NCBI GenBank assembly: GCA_036186865.1
Contig: AP025075.1
Coordinates: 20,391,674-20,455,673, forward strand
Direction of reading: 5' to 3'
Length of the DNA stretch: 64,000 nucleotides
Source: Eustoma russellianum
Taxonomy: Eukaryota > Streptophyta > Magnoliopsida > Gentianales > Gentianaceae
Made by a program: the position numbers and the translations under genes. Positions 45,412-56,774 of this stretch are shown here, piece after piece. Below the pieces are notes generated by a model that saw nothing but the letters and a program-made list of their open reading frames with translations, had not been told where the DNA came from and did no database searches. The stretch's first letter is position 1; each line of letters opens with the position of its first letter.

Positions 45412-46840
45412 TCCCTTTAGCTTTGAAGATGCAAGTTCTCCTAGTGGTGATGCTTCTAGAAGAAGAAGACAAGAATCACTACTCCCTTCTATTTTTAGTG
45501 TTCGTGTCAAAGTCTCCACGTTTGACCCTCTAAACTATCCATTATAGAAATCTATAATGTAGACATATTTACATTCTTGTGGGTATTGTATATGGAGGGA
45601 GGTGTCTAAAGGTTCCACTATTCCTTTTGATGTTGATGATCCTACTTCGGAGGAGGAGTTGCAATTTGCAATAAATAGCAAAGCTCTTGCTATCTTAAAT
45701 AGCTCTCTGTGACCAAATTAGAGAGCTCAAATACAAGGAGTCTAATCCACATATGAAGCTTGGACGAAGTTGGAGATGATCCATGAAGAAACATCTCAAG
45801 TGAGGAAGGCTAAGAGGAGACAACTTATTAAGCAATTCTACAATTTTAATGTCCCTAAAGGTGAAAAGATCGAAGAGTCTATTCAAAGGTTCACCAAGCT
45901 TGTCAACTTACTCACGGCAGTTGGAAAGAAAATAGAGCAAGAGGATCTCAACCATTGCTTTTTAAATAGCTTAGGAAGAGAATGGAATGCAAAAGTGACG
46001 GCCATCGAAGAATCCAAGGATCTAGAGACTATCACTGTTGGATGAGCTTTATGGGAATCTCATCACTTATGAGATTCATCTTGAAGCTCAAGAAAAGAAT
46101 GACCTTTTTCGAAGTTCGTCGAAGGCACTTACGTGCGAGTCAGAAGAATGGGAAGACGAAGTTGGACTTCTTGTCCGAAGGTTTAGAAGATTCGCAAGGA
46201 AGAACGAAGATAAAGCAAAGAGGTTCATCAAAGGAAAGTTCTCCAAGGACAAGGATAAGGTGAAGGACCAAGAAAATAAATGCTATACGTGTGGAAAATT
46301 TGGTCACTTCATGAAGGATTGTAGGGTGAAGGAGCCGCACCTAAATGACAAGAAAGCCATCTACCAAAGGAAGAAGGCTTTACAAACGGAGGTAGCCCAT
46401 TAGGAGAGTATCCTATCTGTGTCCGAGAGTGACAACGACGACAACGAGAATCTAGCTCTCAGGAGGGTCATCAACGATGATCTCGACAAGGAGTTCTATT
46501 CGATTATGGCCATCGAGGACGACATGGAGGTATGCACTATATCATCTCATTATAGATTTCAAGATGAAAAAGACGACTTAGTGCAAGAAAATGATTTTTT
46601 AGATATGAAGTACAAACGTGTCAAAAAGGATTTTAGAGCATGTTTAAATGAATATAAAAACACGCTTGAGAATCACATTGCATTGCAACCAGAACATGAC
46701 ATTTTATTGACCATGCATGTGATTGCACTAGAAGAGAAGCATGATTTGATGAAATCATGCACTCAAAATAAAACCCTTGGAAAAAGAAAATTAGTCCAAG
46801 GAAGGTTCTAAAAAGGTAGACATAGTTAAAGATGCATCTA
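45412..46840 (+). pseudogene. Copia D gag (broken)
   Basis: ATGGATCCCTTTAGC start, MDPFSFEDASSPSGDASRRR, FDPLNYPL then a stop where the second copy reads LWKSDMETYL. STYEAWTKLEMIHEETSQVR, LNHCFLNSLGREWNAKVTAI, then a frame change. CCHC knuckle CYTCGKFGHFMKDC (46282-46323), then a coiled-coil region (46419-46811). Several stops and frameshifts. Confidence 0.75.
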
Positions 46841-47279
46841 TATTGAGCATGAAATCTAAAGTTAAACCTAGTGTCATGTATTCATCTAAGAAAGGTAAGT
46901 TGAATGAACAAGCATCATTTGTCAAGGAGTCTAAAACCTCCTTAAAAAAGTAAAGGCACATGCCTAAAGAAAAGGCAAAGTCAACAAAGGTGTTAAAACC
47001 TTGTGTTGAATCTGTGAAACATAAATCTTCCTTGATTCCAAGGAAAGTTGTCCCAAAAAGAAAATCACAGAATGTGCCAATTCACAAGAATGATAGCCAT
47101 CATCGCTCACACAAACACTTTCATACATGTTTTTATTGTAAGAAAAAGGGTCATGTAGAAAGAGTGTCAAGCGAAAAACAGTAAAACTCTTGTGTGGGTG
47201 CCGAAAGGTGAAGTGAAGGTAACTAGCCTTCAAAGACCCAAAACAAAAAGGGTACCAATGTCATATGATTCTTTTGAAG

Positions 47280-50200
47280 GCCCTAGCGCTAAATAGAGAA
47301 AGCGAAGACAAGAAAGTCAAATGGGTCGTGGACTATAGGTGTCCAACCATATGACAGGAGGCAAAAGTCTCTTCCATAGACTCACTTTGCAAGATGGAGA
47401 AGTTGTCCACTTTGGAGGTAGCAAAGGCTAAATCAAAGGACACAGTATAGTGGGCAACAATTCCTTCTCTCTTAGTGATGTTCTATATGTTGTAGGACTG
47501 AAGTTTAACTTGATTAGTATCAGTTAATATATGATGCTAATTATGAAGTTACGTTTTTCAAAACAAAATGCGTTGTGAAAAAGGATAACACTATTTTATT
47601 TGAGGCTTTGAGATTCAAAAACATTTACAAACATAGCATCAATGACTTGGTTTCACAAAATGTATCTTGCCTAGTTGCTAAAATGATTTGACGCAACTAT
47701 GGCATAGACGTCTCGGACACGTATGTTTCAAAATATTTAAATTTATTTGTTAAAACAATAAGGTCCGATGCTTTCCGAAAATGAGTTTTGAAAACAAAGA
47801 CTTGTGTGACACTTGTCAAAAGGCAAAGCTTGTGAAAACAAGCTTTAAACCAAAAACAAACATATCCACATCCAAACCCCTACAATTACAACATATCCAT
47901 TTGTATGGGGATGCTGGAACAAGAAGTTTGGGTGGTAAACATTACACTTAATAATAGTAGATGACTATACTCGTTATACATGAGTGATGTTTCTTGCAAA
48001 GAAAAATGATGCATGTCGTGAGTTTATGAATTTAAGTAGACGATTGGAAAACAACATGGGTGACACCATTAAAGCTATACGAAGTGATCGTGGTAGTGAG
48101 TTTGATGGAGAGTTTGAAAGGTTTTCTGAATCCAAAGGATACACACATGACTTTTCGGCTCCTAGAACTCCACAATAAAATGGTGTAGCTGAACGAAAGA
48201 ATAGAACTATACAAAAAATGTGTAGAGCAATGTTAAATGAGTTTGGTTAGCCCAAGTATTTTTGGGCCGAAGCGGTAAATGCCGCTTGCCATGTGATTAA
48301 TCGTGTGTATTTGAGAACTTACCTAAATGTGACGCCTTATGAGCTTTGTAATGGTAAAGTTCCCAACATTGGGTACTTTAAAGTGTTTAGGTGTAAGTGT
48401 TTCATACTTAACACTAAGGACGCTTTGGACAAACTTGACCTCAAAGCGGATGAAAGTATCTTTTTAGGTTATGCCTCAAATAGTAAAGCATTTTGTGTTT
48501 TCAACAAAAGAAGTGAAAAGGTGGAAGAACCAATCCATGTTAAGTTTATTGAGTCTCTTAATGACGAACCTAAACTTAATGAGGATTGTGAAGAAAATGA
48601 AGATGTTGCTCCTCAAAAAGAAATTCTTGAAGACATTCCAACAGTTGCTCATCAACAAGAAATTGTTGGTAAGTCTTTAAATGGAAACATCTTCATTGAC
48701 TTAAGAGTAGAACCTATTGAAGGTGCTCCTCCACCAAGTGTGCATGAACTTAGTGAGTCAAATAGAAATATTTCTCATACTCATGTTGTTGATACACAAA
48801 ATGTTGAAAATGCATCTCATATTCCGAAAAACAATAATCATCTAAATGGTGATGATTCGTCTCTTCCAGAAAGTGATCATAAGGAAGTTGGAGAAGATAT
48901 CTCCAATCATCCTAGATCATTCAAGCATAAAAGTTCTCACCCATACGAGTTGGCCATATGTGATCTAAATAGCGGTATCACTACACGAAGGCAATATAGG
49001 GAGAACGCATTTGTTTCTCTCATAGAGCCTAAAAATATTAAGGATGCACTTCTTGATGAAAATTGGATCTTGTCTATGCAAGAAGAATTAAACCAATTTG
49101 AGAGAAGTGATGTTTGGGAGTTAGCTCCCAAACCACTTGATCTTCCCATTATTGGCACGAAAAGAGTATTTTGTAACAAGATCAATGATCAAGGAAATGT
49201 CACTAGAAACAAAGCTAGACTAGTTTCTCAAGGATGCCGTCAAGAAGAAGGTATTGATTTTCATGAGACATTTGCACCCGTAGCATGGCTTGAAGCCATT
49301 AGAATATTATTGGCATATGCTTGCTATAAAGATTTTAAATTTTACCAAATGGATACCAAATCCGCCTTCTTGAATTGTGTTATTTAAGAAGTGTATGTTG
49401 CACAACCTCCCGGGTTTGAATGTCATGGATTACCATATCATGTATTCAAACTTAAAAAGGCTCTTTATAGCCTTAAACAAGCTCTATGAGCTTGGTACGA
49501 GAGGTTAAGTACGTTTTTTCTAAATAATAGATTCACAAGGGGTAAAGTTGACACCACTTTGTTTGTTAAAGAACAAAGTAAAAAATCAGTTAATTGTACA
49601 AGTATATGTTGATGATATTATTTTTGGTGCTACTAACAATTGTCTTTGTGAGCAATTTGCTAGCTTAATGCAAGGTGAATTTGAGATGAGCATCATGGGA
49701 GAGCTAAATTACTTTTGCGGACTTCAAATCAAGCAAACTCAAAAAGGTGTGTATATTTCTCAAACCAATTACACAAAAGATTAGCTCAAGAGTATACTAT
49801 TGGTGAAGGAAGAGAAGTAAACACTCCAATGAGCACAAGTGCAAAGCTTGGCAAAGATGAGAATGGAAAGCATATTGAGGTAACCTTGTATTGTGGTATT
49901 ATAGGGAGTTTACTTTATTTGACTGCAAGTAGACCGGATATATTACATGTAGTGTGGTTATGTGTTAGATTTCAACGTGATCCTAGGGAACTGCATCTAG
50001 TTGCGATAAAAAGTATTCTGAGGTACCTTAGGTGTACTTTGAAATTCGGGCTATTTCATCCTAAGAATACATGTTTTGATTTAAGAGGATATTGTGACTC
50101 CGATTATATGGAGAGTCTTGTTGATAGAAAGAGCACATCCGGGACTTGTCAATTTCTCGGTGATTGTCTTGTCTCTTGTTTTTCCAAGAAACAAAACAGT

Positions 50201-50530
50201 GTTTCTCTTTCTATGGCGGAATCCGAATATGTGTCAGCCGACTCGTGATGTGCACAATTGTTATGGATGACAAACACTTTAAATGATTATAACATTCACT
50301 TCTCCAAAGTGCCTATTTTGTGTGATAACACGTCTGCTATCAATATTGCAAAAAATACGGTCCACCACAGTCGGACTAAGCACATTAAAGTGAGATATCA
50401 TTTTATCCGTGATTTTGTACAAAAGAACTTGGTTAGTGTGGAATTTGTTCTAACGCGTGACCAATTAGCAGACATCTTCACGATACCTTGCCTAGTGATG
50501 TGTTTGCTTCTATAAGAAACAGGTTAGGGT
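47280..50530 (+). pseudogene. Copia D pol: protease, integrase, RT, RNase H (broken)
   Basis: The protease site is lost (the D at 47331 is followed by YR instead of SG, then a frameshift before NHMTGGKSLF). Integrase: CDTCQKAKL (47810), TRYT and IKAIRSDRGSEFDGEFERF (48065), then APRTPQ-stop-NGVAERKNRT. A long clean stretch 48293-49387 covers YELCNGKVPNIGYFKVF, the linker and RT start SMQEELNQFERSDVWELAPK, then FYQMDTKSAFLNCVI-stop. RT YVDDIIFGAT is at 49606-49630 after a frameshift. RNase H: YCDSDYMESLVDRKSTSGTC, SMAESEYVSADS-stop, CDNTSAINIAKN and DQLADIFT. Clearly dead. Confidence 0.8.
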
Positions 50531-51284
50531 TGCTTAACATGGGTTGACATTAACCCATCTTAAGTTGGAGCAAGAAAATTTTAAAATTTTCAAGATCATT
50601 GTACATAAAGTGCTTTATCAGAATTAGTCCAGGCGTTCAATGTCATATTAAGCGCTTGATGCTAAAAATGTCACTCGTTCGGAGTGACATCAAGTGCTCT
50701 ATTTCTCTAGAAACAACCGTTCGAAGTGGCATTAAGCATTTTATACAAACTGTATCACTCGTTCAAAGTGACATGAAGCGCTTAATCCCTTCAACCACAA
50801 CCGTTCCAAGTCACTTGAAGCGCTTCATCCTCGTTTATGAAGTCGTTCGAAGTGACATAAGACGCCTAAACCCTAGTTATTCCTTGACAATCCTAGTGAA
50901 TCTTCACTTTTTGCGCTAATTAAGTGACATTGACTCCTGCCGCCATCTTGTCCTCTTCCCCACGCTGTCAACCACCACTCTCACGTTTCCCCATTTCACT
51001 CCCACTTCCCAAACGTTTCTTTCTCTTCCACTTCCTCTTCTTCAATCTCCATATCTCCATTACATCCCACTATCCCCACTGCTTCATCTATTGATTACAG
51101 CCCTATCTTCTTCCTCTTCTCCTTCCCTTTAAAATATATTATCCATCCTCATTTCAATTCACAATTGTTTAGACTAACACCTTCTAATTCCTAGTCTATT
51201 CCTCTTCTAAGAAAATCTCAAAACTCTTTCAACTCACACATAGCGTCTGCTAAACCATCTCGAAAATCTAAAAACTCTTCTAAT

Positions 51285-51677
51285 ATGGATTTCTATGTTA
51301 CTTATCGTATTCTGCAAGAGACACAGTTGAACTTTGGATGGATTCTGGTTAAAGTAATGATGGCTGCCCTTCGGAAGGGATCAAAAGCTTTGCCCTTTGT
51401 GAACATCATGACAACGTTGATAAAATCCAAGGACATTGAGATTTCTGAAGGATCCTTGGCAAGCATGGCCAAAACAGATTATTATGACGATTTCAACATA
51501 TCTCTGGCAATTGACACCCAACGACGAAAATGTACTCTTCATCCTGACCTTGCTGATGAAGTAGATGAAGGTCCTCAGGACGGAGATGGCACTAGTACTG
51601 AAGTGGAGTTTTATCACACGAATCCAGACATTGGAACAAACTGTTGCACAACTGCAACTTCGAGATGCACGCAATGA
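51285..51677 (+). CDS. Extra ORF between pol and 3' LTR of copia D, 130 aa
   Basis: Starts MDFYVTYRILQETQLNFGWI, continues LVKVMMAALRKGSKALPFVN and IKSKDIEISEGSLASMAKTD. The NFGWI...ALPF pattern resembles the 'putative plant transposon protein' domain often found as passenger sequence in plant elements. That assignment is from memory and tentative. It is followed by a Gly/Ala-rich small frame (51757-51954). SIRE-type elements often carry an additional (env-like) ORF here, but no signal peptide or membrane segment is visible in this one. Likely a decayed passenger, C-terminus truncated by a frameshift. Confidence 0.5.
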   Translation: MDFYVTYRILQETQLNFGWILVKVMMAALRKGSKALPFVNIMTTLIKSKDIEISEGSLASMAKTDYYDDFNISLAIDTQRRKCTLHPDLADEVDEGPQDGDGTSTEVEFYHTNPDIGTNCCTTATSRCTQ

Positions 51678-52227
51678 ATATTGATTTGGGCTTCTCAAAG
51701 CAGCCATTCTAAGTCAAATGCCTTAGGCTTACATTCCTCCCGATTTTGATGATTTTGTGAGAGAACATACTGGTGCTGCTGGTGCAGAAGCTAGAGTGAA
51801 TGGTGGTGAAGAAGCTGGCGGAAGTGGTCATCAAGCGGGTGAAATGAGTGGTTTTGCAAATTTTGCAACATGTGGTGGCTTTGGTTTTGCTGGTTTCACT
51901 GCTGGAACAAGTGGTGGTGATGAAGGAGCTGAAAATGATGCAATGAATGACTAAAGATGTTGGTTGCTGACTAGTTATTTTTATCTTTTCTGTGTGTTTT
52001 TTTGTCTTATGATGATTAGAACAAAATTTCTTTATCTGGTGATGATACACTCCTTTTAGTTTGTGAAATGTGATGATAATTTTGTTATGATACATGCATT
52101 ATAAAATTTGATTCATCTATTTCCTCTAAAAGATAATTTTAGGCATAATGTGAGGGGGAGCATAGGTTAAGGGGGGGGCTAACTTTAAAAAGTTATGCAC
52201 ATTGTGGAATCATTAAAAATGGGAGAA

Positions 52228-53704
52228 TGTTCGAACATGTTAAGTTTTGATGATTTGCACAATTGACACTTAGAACACCTACATAAGGCGCCTAATATGA
52301 AGTGTCTAAAAGTCAGTACACTTCGAACGCCTACATAAGACGCCTAATGTAAAGTGTCTGGAGACCAGTACACTTCGACGCCTACATAAGGCGCTTCATA
52401 TGAAGTGTTTGGGGTCCAGTACACTTTGAACGCTACTTCAGGCGCTTCATGTGTCAAGCTATAAAACAGTACACTTTGAACGCCTAAACAGGCGCTTCAT
52501 GTGTGTCACAACGTCAAATGAACTTTCCCCCCCAAAACGGACACGAACTTCAACTTACTTTTGATAAAAGCCAGAATTACTTCGAACAAGTATGAAGGCT
52601 GAGATTAGGCGCTTCATGTGACTTTGAACAAGTTATGTTCCCCACAATAGGCGCTTCATGTGACATTGAACAAGTATTCCTTATTTACTTAAGGCGCTTT
52701 ATGTCACGTCGAACGCCTGTTCAAAATCATATTAGGCGCTCCATGTCACATTGAACGTCTGTTCATTAAACACATAAGGCGCTTCATGTGACCAACGTTA
52801 CAAATGTTTTATTCTTTACTTTCTAACACTTACTTGACATTTGTACCCTCTTTTTTAGTGCAATATCACAGGTGCTCTCTCTCTTTTGGAGAATGTCAAC
52901 TTTCCTCTTTGATGTTTCAAGAATAAGCTTCTTCAAGAAGCTTGTAGTCATCCAAGAAAAGATCTCCAAAGATGAAGACATGTCATCATAGAAGACAAAG
53001 CCCATTATTGGCTCCTGCAAGGGCACAAATGGCTAAGAAGGAAGATTGATAAAAACAAAGGTTTCATCTCCTTCATTCTCAACTTTCTACTATCAAAGCT
53101 CTCAAGTTTCTCACAAATTTTAAGCTCTCAAAATAGTTGTATCATTGTATATTTTACTTTATTTGTGAGATTTGTGATGTAAAGAAGAAGAAGAGTCTTC
53201 TTCTTATTGAGTGAAGATTGTGAGAGACTAAGTGTAGATTGTTGGTCAAGAAGCAATGGTGCTTCTTGTTTGAAGAAATCCACACCTTGAAGGGTTAGTT
53301 GATGGTGTTATGGTGCATTATACTCTCTACAAGAATTCTTTGAGGAGCAAAGAAGTTCTTTGGAGGCTAGACTTCAAGGGCTTGGTATTTCTTGGTTGTG
53401 GTCTAGGCGAGTTGCCTGTTTTACTGTATTTTGGATTTTGTTTTTGATGTTGTTTCCCCCAAAAGAAATAACAATCCCCCTTTCAAAATCCTTCTTATGA
53501 AAAATCAAGAAGGTAGAGGAGTAGAATCATTTTGGCTTGAACCTCTATACATTCTGTGTTGTTACTCTTTCTCAAGTTTTATTCATTTCAAAGAACACAC
53601 CCAAGTATTGGTTTGCACTTACAAACGAAAATATTCAAGAAAATATACATACTTGGTCAATACACTATTCAATCCCCTTCTAGTATGTTCTAAGGGACGT
53701 AACA
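52228..53704 (+). repeat. Right (middle) LTR of copia D
   Basis: 1477 bp, TGTTCGAACATGTTAAG ... GGGACGTAACA, collinear with 43815-45343. The module array is at 52285-52790. Confidence 0.87.
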
Positions 53705-54209
53705 ATTGGTATCAGAGCATAATCTTGAATATTTGAGTTCAAATAGCAAGATTTAATCTTTTAAAGTATGGATCCTTTTAGCTTTGAAGATGCAAGTTCC
53801 GCTTGTGGTGATGCTTCTAGAAGAAGAAGGCAAGAATCACTACTCCTTTCTATTTCTAGGGTTCACGTCAAAGTCCTCATGTTTGACCCTCTAAACTACC
53901 CATTATGGAAATCTGACATGGAGACATATTTACGTTCTTATGGGTATCGCATATGGAAAGAAGTGTCTAAAGGATCCACTATTCCTTTTGATGTTGATGA
54001 TCGTACTCCGGAGAAGGAGTTGCAATTTGCAATAAATAGCAAAGCTCTTGCTATTTTAAATAGCTCTCTATCAAAAAATGAGATAGCCCAAATATAAGGA
54101 GTTCAATCCGCACATGAAGCTTGAACAAAGTTGGAGATGATCCATGAAGAAACATCTCTAATGAGGAAGGCTAAGAGGAGACAACCTATTAAGCAATTCT
54201 ACAATTTTA
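53705..54209 (+). pseudogene. gag: Second, partial internal region (PBS and gag start) after the D LTR
   Basis: A perfect TGGTATCAGAGC primer site, then an open gag start MDPFSFEDASSACGDASRRR to LNSSLSKNEIAQI (53768-54097) followed by a stop. It matches 45344-45847 closely, but lacks the early stops of that copy. Homology ends abruptly at 54209, within ACAATTTTA. Confidence 0.8.
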
Positions 54210-55116
54210 TGCAAGTACACAATGTTTTCATAACCCCAACAAAAATATTTCTTGGACTTGTGTCAGCACCACGAACCATTTTAATTTAAAGGCCAGGTAG
54301 ATGAGGGTTCATATTGATACCATCCTATCGGAGAACCATTGCATCAACAAGATACAGTAAATTCAATGGCGCCAAGATATTTATATTTATTTTTTTACTT
54401 CTTCCATCTAAAAAATATTGTCACAGCTGATGAAACAAGTAGTTAGTCAAATATCATATAAAATCAAAATTCTCAAAGTTTTTACTATATCGTGAAATTT
54501 GATTATATATAGCATAAAGATTATTTTGACAAACTAATAATGTTGTGAATACCTACGTATCACAAATATTTTTAGGTATTTTTAAGGGATAGGAAGAAGA
54601 TAGGGCAGTCGTGAAGGTAAAGGAAACTTATATAAAGAAAAAATATATATACAAAAAATTAAATGTGACATGAGTTGGGTTAAGGTGGGTTGAGGTTGAA
54701 CTCGATCATATTCTAGTTGATCTAGCAATTATCATATATCTTGATATATTAGGTATAACACAAATTTTAAAATGGTCAAAGAGTAAGTATGATTAGTTGA
54801 TCCATGTCCAATAAAATATGTAGAATATTTATGGGTCCCTTGTTTTGACCAATCACCCGTTTACTTGCATGTAGATAAAGCTCATTTGTCAACATTTTAT
54901 TGGACTACTAGTTCTATAATTACAATAAAATTAGTGTAGGTATAATATTCCCTAGGGGATATTCGGTTCGGCTTTTCCTTCTTCGACTACAAGGCTCCTT
55001 CCCTGTCAACCGCCTAATTCAACTTGTCTACATTTTTATAGAACTCACAGGTTGCCGCATGAAATATTCAGATTGGGAAAATGAAAAACTGCTCAGTTAT
55101 TTTATTACTTAGTCAT
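54210..55116 (-). other. LOX intron 1 spacer between copia D and E
   Basis: AT-rich DNA. Minus-strand 54370-54210 has a possible decayed coding piece (IKMVRGADTSPRNIFVG-like frame with stops nearby), too weak to assign. Nothing else seen. Confidence 0.4.
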
Positions 55117-55644
55117 TGTCAGGGATATTGATCAAAGTGCAGTGACATTGGCCGGAGGAATAAGGTCGAACAGTTTGTGCAATGCGTCGAACACTGATGA
55201 AGAGAAGAAATTAAGGAAAGATACAAGATGAGAAGGATGCTAGAGACGTGAAGAGGCTGTGTGAGGATGAGGTGTTGAGTGCTAATTGGCTGAGCCATGT
55301 GATCAGTGTGCAATGGAGCAGCGAAGGTTGCAGGGCAGCGTAACTGCCTGCAACGAACTGGGAAAGGAGATGGGTGATGTGCGGGAAGAGTTTGAACGAG
55401 TGAAAAGATAATAATGCCCTTGTATTAATAAGTAGGAGGAATTAGCTGTCAGGGACTTTCTTGTAATTTTGCTTGTTTCTTCCCAATTGTATATAATGTA
55501 CAATCCTGCCGAAGATGGAGTATGAGAAAAACAGTTTTCCTCCCCAATTCTCTCTGTGCTCTCAACATTTGCAGATGCACTCTCGTGATCTGCGTTGTAT
55601 TGTTCTTCATTATTTCGTTTTTGTTGTTTGATAGAAAATCGACA
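55117..55644 (+). repeat. Left LTR of copia E
   Basis: 528 bp. TATATAATG TATA-like element near 55492. Followed directly by the PBS. Confidence 0.92.
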
Positions 55645-55706
55645 TGGTATCAGAGCGACACTAACTGATCATTGATACCCTATGATTTCTAAGTTGTATT
55701 CTGATA

Positions 55707-56750
55707 TGGCTTCATCCTCTTCCGTTACATTTAGAACTATGGATCCATATGAAGATCCACTTTACACTCATCCTTTTTGATAGTCCTTTGCTTGTTCTTG
55801 CTCATAATCTTCTTACTTCACAAAATTACCATGGATGGAGTAGAATTGTTCGCAGAGCGTTGGAAGCCAAGAATAAAATAGGTTTTATATATAATACAGT
55901 GGTAAAACCTGCTGAAGGTGATCGTAGACTTCCTATTTGGATCAAGGCGAATAATAAGGTGGCTGCTTGGCTCACTAATTCCATAAGTCCTTCTATTGCC
56001 CAAAGTGTCATATGGATTGATGGAGCTGCAGAAATCTGGCGAGACTTAAGACTCAGGTATGAGAATGCAGATGCTTTTAGATTTTCTGATCTACAGGAAG
56101 AGTTCTATACAATTAAGTAATAAAACTTACCTGTGACTGAATAGTATACAAGGTTGAAAGTAGTTTGGGAAGAGTTAACTGTTTTGAGGGCTATACCATC
56201 GTGTACGTGTAGGAGGTGTACATGTAATTTGACTGTTCAAATAAACAAGTTTGTTGAGAATGATTTTGTCATAAAGTTTTTGAAAGGTTTGTCAACTGAA
56301 TTTGAACCAGTAAAGTCATAAATTCTTCTTATAAGTCCGCTGCCTGATATTAACACTGCTTTTGCTATGAGAGAAAAGTGTTGTATTCAAACAATCAGAC
56401 ATCGTTTTTGAATGATCCTTCCGCAGTATTGAGCACAGGAGAGAGGAATGCAACATTTGTTGGTCAAGTGAATAACTCTTCTGTAACTCCATCGTTTAGA
56501 TCGTATGGAAAATCTTAAGGTAACTTTAGAAGATAAGGTGGTTTTGTGCAGAAAACGGGACAAACTGGAAATAAGAGGCCTATATGCAGTTATTGTGGTA
56601 TGTTGGGGGCATACAGAGCAGAAATGCTATAGGAAACATGGATTCCCTCCTAGTTATAAACCGAAGGGACAAGTCAATTGTGTATCTAATTTTGATGAAG
56701 TGCAGTATAGTCAGTCTGTTCATGATAATGAAGCAGACTATAATGAATAG
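55707..56750 (+). pseudogene. Copia E gag (broken)
   Basis: MASSSSVTFRTMDPYEDPLY, a frameshift and stops, then DSPLLVLAHNLLTSQNYHGW, the ALEAKNKIGFI capsid pattern (55766-55890) and LRLRYENADAFRFSDLQEEF to a stop at 56118. CCHC region near 56580-56630: ICSYCGMLG, then HTEQKC only after removing one G from a G5 run. Confidence 0.75.
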
Positions 56751-56774
56751 AGGGAAGGTTCTCAGATTGGTAGT

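Larger units (their letters stand above)
43815..54209 (+). mobile_element. SIRE-like copia element D with an extra partial gag after its second LTR
   Basis: Structure: LTR (43815-45343), decayed PBS (TTGTATCAGTGC at 45346-45357), broken gag and pol (about 45412-50530), a 3' internal region with an extra ORF (51285-51677), PPT-like AAAAATGGGAGAA, LTR (52228-53704), then a second, perfect PBS (53707-53718) and a second gag start that stops abruptly at 54209. The tail equals the first 505 bp of the internal region, so two elements once shared the middle LTR. It is antisense to LOX, in intron 1. Confidence 0.85.

Noticed and set aside
50599..50919. 106-codon frame as a protein gene
   Set aside because: It is the translation of the AAGCGCTT/GTTCGAAGTGACAT repeat series; the repetitive peptide has no domain and starts in the 3' end of RNase H sequence.
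54210..54370. Decayed coding fragment on the minus strand
   Set aside because: A few plausible residues in a frame with stops; not enough to name a family.
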